Of a DNA stretch of 26,819 bases, positions 23,501 through 26,819 are shown piece after piece. The first letter of the stretch is position 1; each line of letters begins with the position of its first letter. Below the pieces are notes generated by a model. That model was given only the letters and a program-made list of their open reading frames with translations. It ran no database searches and was not told the DNA's origin. The position numbers and the translations under genes are program-made. The stretch lies in the NCBI GenBank assembly GCA_937974825.1, contig CALJVD010000197.1, positions 1 to 26,819 on the forward strand, in the 5' to 3' direction. Source of the DNA: an uncultured Oceanospirillaceae bacterium (GTDB taxonomy: Bacteria > Pseudomonadota > Gammaproteobacteria > Pseudomonadales > Oceanobacteraceae).

Positions 23501-23759
23501 AAATGGCATCGGGACGTTCTTTTTCAATAATTTTGGTTAAGGCTTCCAGAGTGATAGGTTCGATGTAAGTAGCATCGGCCATTTCTGGGTCGGTCATAAT
23601 AGTGGCTGGGTTAGAGTTCACTAGAATAACGCGGTAACCTTCTTCTTTTAAAGACTTACAAGCTTGTGCGCCTGAGTAGTCAAACTCACAGGCCTGGCCA
23701 ATAACAATAGGGCCAGCGCCGATAATCATAATACTTTGTATATCAGTACGTTTTGGCAT
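20544..23759 (-). CDS. carB: carbamoyl-phosphate synthase, large subunit
   Basis: A 1071-residue CarB, the synthetase subunit that makes carbamoyl phosphate from ammonia, bicarbonate and two ATP. It has two homologous ATP-grasp halves: the first with VIGQACEFDYSGAQACK (about 18-34) and MGGSGGGIAY; the second with GGGPNRIGQGIEFDYCC (about 560) and VLGGRAMEIV. An oligomerisation domain lies between them, and a C-terminal MGS-like allosteric domain (about 935-1071, TSGTAKLLADAGV, EGRPHIVDMIKN, RRSALQ). All core motifs are present, so this subunit looks fully active, which matters because its partner CarA lacks glutaminase residues. AGGA precedes the ATG; the gene follows carA by 9 bp. Confidence 0.97.
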   Translation of the reverse strand: MPKRTDIQSIMIIGAGPIVIGQACEFDYSGAQACKSLKEEGYRVILVNSNPATIMTDPEMADATYIEPITLEALTKIIEKERPDAILPSLGGQTALNAALSLDKAGVLEKYNVEMIGVKADAIDKAEDRERFVEAMNNIGLESPRASIAHSMEEAREVQKALGFPCIIRPSFTMGGSGGGIAYNREEFEEICERGLELSPTRELLIDESLIGWKEYEMEVIRDKNDNCIIICSIENFDPMGVHTGDAITVAPAQTLTDKEYQIMRDASLAILREIGVETGGANVQFGTDPKTGRMVVIEMNPRVSRSSALASKATGFPIAKITAKLAVGYTLDELGSDIIGNVTSSVFEPTIDYVVTKIPRFTFEKFAQADTRLTTQMKSVGEVMAMGRTQQESLQKALRGLEVGSTGFDPKVDLNDPGARDKVITELRTARAERIWYIGDAFRLGFTIEEVQEHTAIDPWFLAQIEDLIKEEQKVSESSLSTLEADRIFALKQKGFSDARLSELLGVSEKAFRKHRQKLNIRPVYKRVDSCSGEFATDKAYMYSSYEDECESLPTDREKIIILGGGPNRIGQGIEFDYCCVHAALAAKEEGYEAIMVNCNPETVSTDYDISDRLYFEPVTLEDVLEIVDKEKPKGVIVQYGGQTPLKLAEELEAAGVPIIGTSPEAIDRAEDRERFQQMIQRLGLKQPVNATVTSLEEAVRKAQEIGYPLVMRPSYVLGGRAMEIVTDEAGLRRYMNEAVKVSNDSPVLLDSFLNRAIEIDIDAVCDGKQVVIGGIMQHIEQAGIHSGDSACSIPPYSLAKDVQDKMREQVAAMALELGVVGLMNTQLAYQDGEIYVIEVNPRASRTVPFVSKCIGVSLASIAAKVMMGKSLAELGFTKEIIPPFFSVKEAVFPFNKFPGVDPILGPEMKSTGEVMGVAQTFGEAFYKAQAGAGADLPTSGVAFVSVRDADKQGVVNVAKALVEQGFELVSTSGTAKLLADAGVAVKKVNKVTEGRPHIVDMIKNEEISLIVNTTEGAQAIADSADIRRSALQHKVYYTTTLAGAEAVAEALRSRGIQEVHRLQDLHATI

Positions 23760-23768
23760 TTCAGTGTC

Positions 23769-24908
23769 CTATTTAGTAGAGGCAATAAGTTCTGCAAATC
23801 GATCGAATAGTTTCACCATTCCATCAGCACTTGGGTAGGCTTCAACAAACCCTTGCTTACTGAATACTGGCTTCCCTTCTAACTCAATGCCTTGCACTGT
23901 GCCATCAAACATTGACTTGTGTGTTACTTTCACAGAAGCCGGCAAACTTTCTTCGCTAATGGCGAAGCTTTGATCTTGAGTGGTAATTCGACTCTTATTA
24001 GTCGCTAACTCTTGTACTGGGTGGTTGCTGCCATGATTGCTTACTTTTTGTTTCTCTGTCTTAGCACCAAGTGCTAAAGCAAGTAGTAAGTGGCCGATAC
24101 CTAAACCAAAAACAGGAACGTTTGCGTCTACTAGGGCTTTGATGTTTTCTACGGCATAAGTACAGGCTTTGGGGTCACCTGGGCCGTTCGATAAAAACAC
24201 ACCGTCTGGGTTTTGTGCTAGCACTTCTGAGGCTGGGGTATTTGCAGGTACAACAGTTAATGCACAACCTTTACTGGCTAAAGCACGTAATAGGCTACGC
24301 TTAACACCAAAGTCATACACAACAACATTAAACTGTGGGTCTTTTAACTCGCCAATTCCTGAACCAAGCTGCCAATCTGTTTCTGTCCAAGCATAGCTTT
24401 CTTTAGTGCTTACTTCTTTTACTAGATCTACACCTTCAATGCCTTCAAAGCCTTTTGCAGCTTCAACTGCTTTTGCAATACTAGCGTCGCTGTATGCGTC
24501 TGAACCAGCCAGTACACAGCCTTTTAAATTGCCTTTTTCACGCAATGTTCTAGTTAAACGACGAGTATCTACTCCTGCAATAGCAACTACTTTTTCTTGC
24601 TGTAGAAAGTCTGCTAATGATTGTGAACTGCGGAAGTTAGAATGCACTAACGATAAATCTTTAATCACCAATGCTTTAGCATGCACTTTGGCAGATTCAT
24701 CATCTTCTGTGTTGATGCCGTAACTGCCGGCATGTGGATAAGTTAGTGTAACGATTTGATTGGCGTAGGATGGACTAGTGATGATCTCTTGATAACCGAT
24801 CATGGAGGTGTTGAATAACGTCTCCCCCACTGACAGACCTTCAATACCAATGCTGGTACCTTTGAAGATGCTGCCGTCCTCAAGAGCTAGAATGGCTGGC
24901 GTAGACAA
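23769..24908 (-). CDS. carA: carbamoyl-phosphate synthase small subunit with a degenerate glutaminase site
   Basis: A 379-residue CarA whose N-terminal domain is well conserved (LEDGSIFKG, FNTSMIGYQEI, TLTYPHAG, VDTRRLTR) and which retains FLSNGPGDP of the glutamine amidotransferase domain. The nucleophile elbow, normally GICLGHQ, reads FGLGIGHL (267-274): Cys is Gly270 (codon GGT) and Gln is Leu274. The catalytic His-Pro-Glu reads F354-V355-E356. The glutamine-site NHG reads D312-Q313-S314, and HHGGNHP reads NHGSNHP. Glutamine hydrolysis is therefore not expected; the subunit may be structural, with CarB using free ammonia. The start is TTG at 24908 after GGGGA, as in E. coli carA. It lies behind a terminator that follows dapB, so carAB needs its own promoter. 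Confidence 0.93.
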   Translation of the reverse strand: MSTPAILALEDGSIFKGTSIGIEGLSVGETLFNTSMIGYQEIITSPSYANQIVTLTYPHAGSYGINTEDDESAKVHAKALVIKDLSLVHSNFRSSQSLADFLQQEKVVAIAGVDTRRLTRTLREKGNLKGCVLAGSDAYSDASIAKAVEAAKGFEGIEGVDLVKEVSTKESYAWTETDWQLGSGIGELKDPQFNVVVYDFGVKRSLLRALASKGCALTVVPANTPASEVLAQNPDGVFLSNGPGDPKACTYAVENIKALVDANVPVFGLGIGHLLLALALGAKTEKQKVSNHGSNHPVQELATNKSRITTQDQSFAISEESLPASVKVTHKSMFDGTVQGIELEGKPVFSKQGFVEAYPSADGMVKLFDRFAELIASTK

Positions 24909-24984
24909 GATAAGTTCCCCAAAAATTGAATTAACTCGTAGATGACGTACTGGGTGACCTGTTTTACGCGTTAGCTACAGGCAC

Positions 24985-25027
24985 AAAAAAGCGGAATGGT
25001 TAGTTTAAATGACTGCCATCCCGCTTT
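24985..25027 (-). terminator. intrinsic terminator between dapB and carA
   Basis: On the minus strand AAAGCGGGATGG pairs with CCATTCCGCTTT (12 bp, one G-U) around a 16-nt loop and runs into six U (complement of 24985-24990). It ends dapB transcription, implying a separate carA promoter in 24909-24984; I see no strong -35/-10 pair there. Confidence 0.8.
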
Positions 25028-25108
25028 ACTGAATCCCAGTGACGGAATCGATTACCACGACGTGGCAATTAACACTAAATTATACTCACTATTGAGGAGC
25101 GTGCCAAG

Positions 25109-25912
25109 CTAAAAACCCAATACATCCTGCATATCGTATAAACCAGCGCCTTGTTGATCGACCCACTTGGCAGCACGCACCGCGCCTTTTGCAAAAGTCA
25201 TTCGACTTTGTGCTTTATGCGTCACTTCTACGCGCTCACCTTCGGTTGCAAACATAACAGTATGATCGCCAACAACATCACCACCTCGAATGGTTTCAAA
25301 GCCGATTTGCTTTTGTGGGCGTGCACCTGTGTGGCCTTCGCGACCATAAACGGCCACCTCGTCTAAATCCCAACCTAGAGTTTCAGCGACAACTTCACCC
25401 ATACGTAATGCAGTGCCACTTGGCGCGTCTACTTTATGACGGTGGTGCATTTCGATGACTTCGATATCACTGTCTTCACCCATCACTTTTGCAGCCATGC
25501 GCAATAGGTTTAAGCACAGGTTCACACCCACTGAATAGTTAGGGGCAAATACTAAAGGCATTTCATGTGCAGCAGCTTCAAGACCAGCCTTTTGTTCTGC
25601 ATTTAATCCAGTCGTACCAATCACAATTTTTTTGTTATTAGTACGGCAAAACTCAATGTTAGCCATAGTTGCTTCAGGAGCGGTAAAGTCGATAAGCACA
25701 TCGAAATCATTAACCACTTCACTGAGGCTAGTAGCCGCTTTAATGCCTAGCTCTTTACCAAGGCCCGCAATTGCCCCTGCATCTAAGCCAACCATTGCAT
25801 CATTCGGTAGCACCACAATAGCACCAAGCTCTGCGTCTTCAGCAGCTAATACGGCTTCAATTAACACTCGCCCCATGCGTCCTGCCGCACCGGTAATTGC
25901 AATTTTGGTCAT
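25109..25912 (-). CDS. dapB: 4-hydroxy-tetrahydrodipicolinate reductase
   Basis: A 267-residue NAD(P)H-dependent reductase of the diaminopimelate/lysine pathway. The nucleotide-binding loop is ITGAAGRMGR (about 6-15), followed by IDFTAPEA (74-81) and GTTGLN. The catalytic region EMHHRHKVDAPSGTALRMGE contains the active-site His pair and the Lys that donates a proton. The start lies 2 bp after the dnaJ stop with AAGGA nearby, so it is translationally linked to dnaJ. A terminator at 24985-25027 separates it from carA. Confidence 0.97.
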   Translation of the reverse strand: MTKIAITGAAGRMGRVLIEAVLAAEDAELGAIVVLPNDAMVGLDAGAIAGLGKELGIKAATSLSEVVNDFDVLIDFTAPEATMANIEFCRTNNKKIVIGTTGLNAEQKAGLEAAAHEMPLVFAPNYSVGVNLCLNLLRMAAKVMGEDSDIEVIEMHHRHKVDAPSGTALRMGEVVAETLGWDLDEVAVYGREGHTGARPQKQIGFETIRGGDVVGDHTVMFATEGERVEVTHKAQSRMTFAKGAVRAAKWVDQQGAGLYDMQDVLGF

Positions 25913-25914
25913 GC

Positions 25915-26819
25915 TTACTTTCCTTTAAAAAAGTTAGTTACGCCATCCAACCAAGTTTTTGTCTTAGGTGAATGTTTTTCGCCTTTCATAGAGGCTTGTA
26001 ACTGTTTTAGAAGTTCTTTTTGCTCAGTGTTTAAGTTTACTGGTGTTTCGACCTGTACGCGACATAGTAAATCGCCCGTCATACCACCACGAACCGATTT
26101 TACACCCTTACCACGCAATCTAAACATTCTACCGCTTTGCGTTTCTGCCGGTATTTTTAATTTTACTCGACCTTCAAGAGTGGGAACTTCTAGCTCGCCA
26201 CCTAATGCGGCATCAACAAAGCTAATAGGTACGTCACAGTACAGATTTGAGCCATCACGTTGGAATATCTCGTGTTCTCTAACATCCATTTGCACGTATA
26301 AGTCGCCCGCTGGGCCACCCATTGTGCCGGCTTCACCCTCTCCGCTTAGGCGAATTCTATCACCGGTATCAACCCCAGCCGGGATTTTAACGGATAATGT
26401 TTTCGTGTGTTCTTTAACCCCACGGCCATGACAACTATTACATGGATCTTCAATAATAGTACCTTGACCACGACAGGTAGGACAGGTTTGCTGAACGGCA
26501 AAAAAGCCTTGTTGCATACGCACCTGACCAGCGCCATGACATGTATTACAGCTCTTTGGTTTAGTACCTGCTTTAGCGCCCGACCCATCACAGGTTTCAC
26601 AAGACACTAGGGTTGGAATTGTAATTTTCTTCTCAACACCATGTACAGCTTCTTCAAGCGTAAGATCCATAGTGTAGCGCAAATCGGAACCGCGTCTTGG
26701 ACCGTTCTGCTGACGACCACCACCGGTAAAGAAGTCACTAAACGCATCGCCAAATATATCGCTAAAGCCGCCTCCACCGAAGCCGCCTCCGCCAAAACCA
26801 CCGCCCGCTTGTCCATCGA
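25915..26819 (-). CDS. dnaJ: chaperone DnaJ, partial (N-terminus beyond window)
   Basis: Hsp40 co-chaperone that delivers substrates to DnaK and stimulates its ATPase. The window holds the end of the Gly/Phe-rich linker (GGGFGGGGFGGGGFSDIFGD, then a region with SDFFTGGGRQQ) and, downstream, LRYTMDLTLEEAVHG. The zinc domain has four CxxCxGxG repeats (CETCDGSG, CNTCHGAG, CPTCRGQG, CNSCHGRG), followed by the two substrate-binding beta domains. The J-domain with HPD lies past position 26819. Reading continues uninterrupted to the window edge. The C-terminus is followed after 2 bp by dapB. Confidence 0.96.
   Translation of the reverse strand, partial: DGQAGGGFGGGGFGGGGFSDIFGDAFSDFFTGGGRQQNGPRRGSDLRYTMDLTLEEAVHGVEKKITIPTLVSCETCDGSGAKAGTKPKSCNTCHGAGQVRMQQGFFAVQQTCPTCRGQGTIIEDPCNSCHGRGVKEHTKTLSVKIPAGVDTGDRIRLSGEGEAGTMGGPAGDLYVQMDVREHEIFQRDGSNLYCDVPISFVDAALGGELEVPTLEGRVKLKIPAETQSGRMFRLRGKGVKSVRGGMTGDLLCRVQVETPVNLNTEQKELLKQLQASMKGEKHSPKTKTWLDGVTNFFKGK

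Noticed and set aside
26027..26431. A 134-codon plus-strand frame inside dnaJ
   Set aside because: Antisense to the conserved DnaJ zinc and substrate-binding domains; a shadow frame.
26607..26816. A 69-codon minus-strand frame at the window's right edge rich in Ala/Val
   Set aside because: It is an out-of-frame reading of the DnaJ Gly/Phe-rich linker, whose true frame is uninterrupted to position 26817.

Overview
The window looks like a chromosomal segment of a marine gammaproteobacterium. The evidence is moderate-to-low GC, Pseudomonas/Oceanospirillales-type ArgF, E. coli-type class Ia NrdA/NrdB plus YfaE, HdfR-MaoP side by side, and the dnaJ-dapB-carA-carB-greA order of Pseudomonas relatives. 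A Bermanella/Oceanobacter/Oleispira-like lineage is an inference only. I saw no rRNA, tRNA, CRISPR array, insertion sequence or phage gene. Most of the window is housekeeping; the interest lies in details of particular genes and control regions.

Layout. 1-368: end of a queE gene with a frame-breaking internal deletion. 365-1652: hdfR and maoP, divergent. 1676-3848: argD-argF (arginine synthesis) behind a good sigma70 promoter. 3861-5385: glpK on the minus strand. 5499-6440: metR with a MetR-type operator just before its start. 6450-8919: an RstBA-like two-component pair on the minus strand, closed by two tandem hairpins; the kinase seems to start at ATT. 8920-9240: control region with DnaA-like boxes and two NrdR-like boxes around the nrd promoter. 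9241-13149: nrdA-nrdB-yfaE. 13228-14555: a DUF3014 protein and a Bcp peroxiredoxin. 14585-16304: an AraC-type regulator divergent from a MAPEG protein, then a small predicted secreted protein whose ribosome-binding site lies in a hairpin. 16393-19421: cobU-cobT-cobC-cobS (cobalamin nucleotide-loop assembly). 19494-19844: a PilZ protein. 19947-26819 (minus): dnaJ (partial)-dapB / carA-carB / greA.

How the genes connect. ArgD leads to ornithine, ArgF carbamoylates it, and CarAB makes the carbamoyl phosphate, so both halves of citrulline synthesis are in the window. NrdAB makes deoxynucleotides; YfaE probably maintains the NrdB cofactor. MetR and the cob genes both touch methionine/B12 metabolism.

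The standout observation is CarA. It keeps its fold and sits in the normal car locus, but it has lost the glutaminase nucleophile Cys (Gly), the catalytic His (Phe) and several glutamine-binding residues. This suggests a carbamoyl-phosphate synthase that uses free ammonia, a bacterial parallel to vertebrate CPS1. Other items worth checking are the queE deletion with short direct-repeat homology, the ATT start of the sensor kinase, the extended YfaE, and the hairpin over the ribosome-binding site at 16308-16350.
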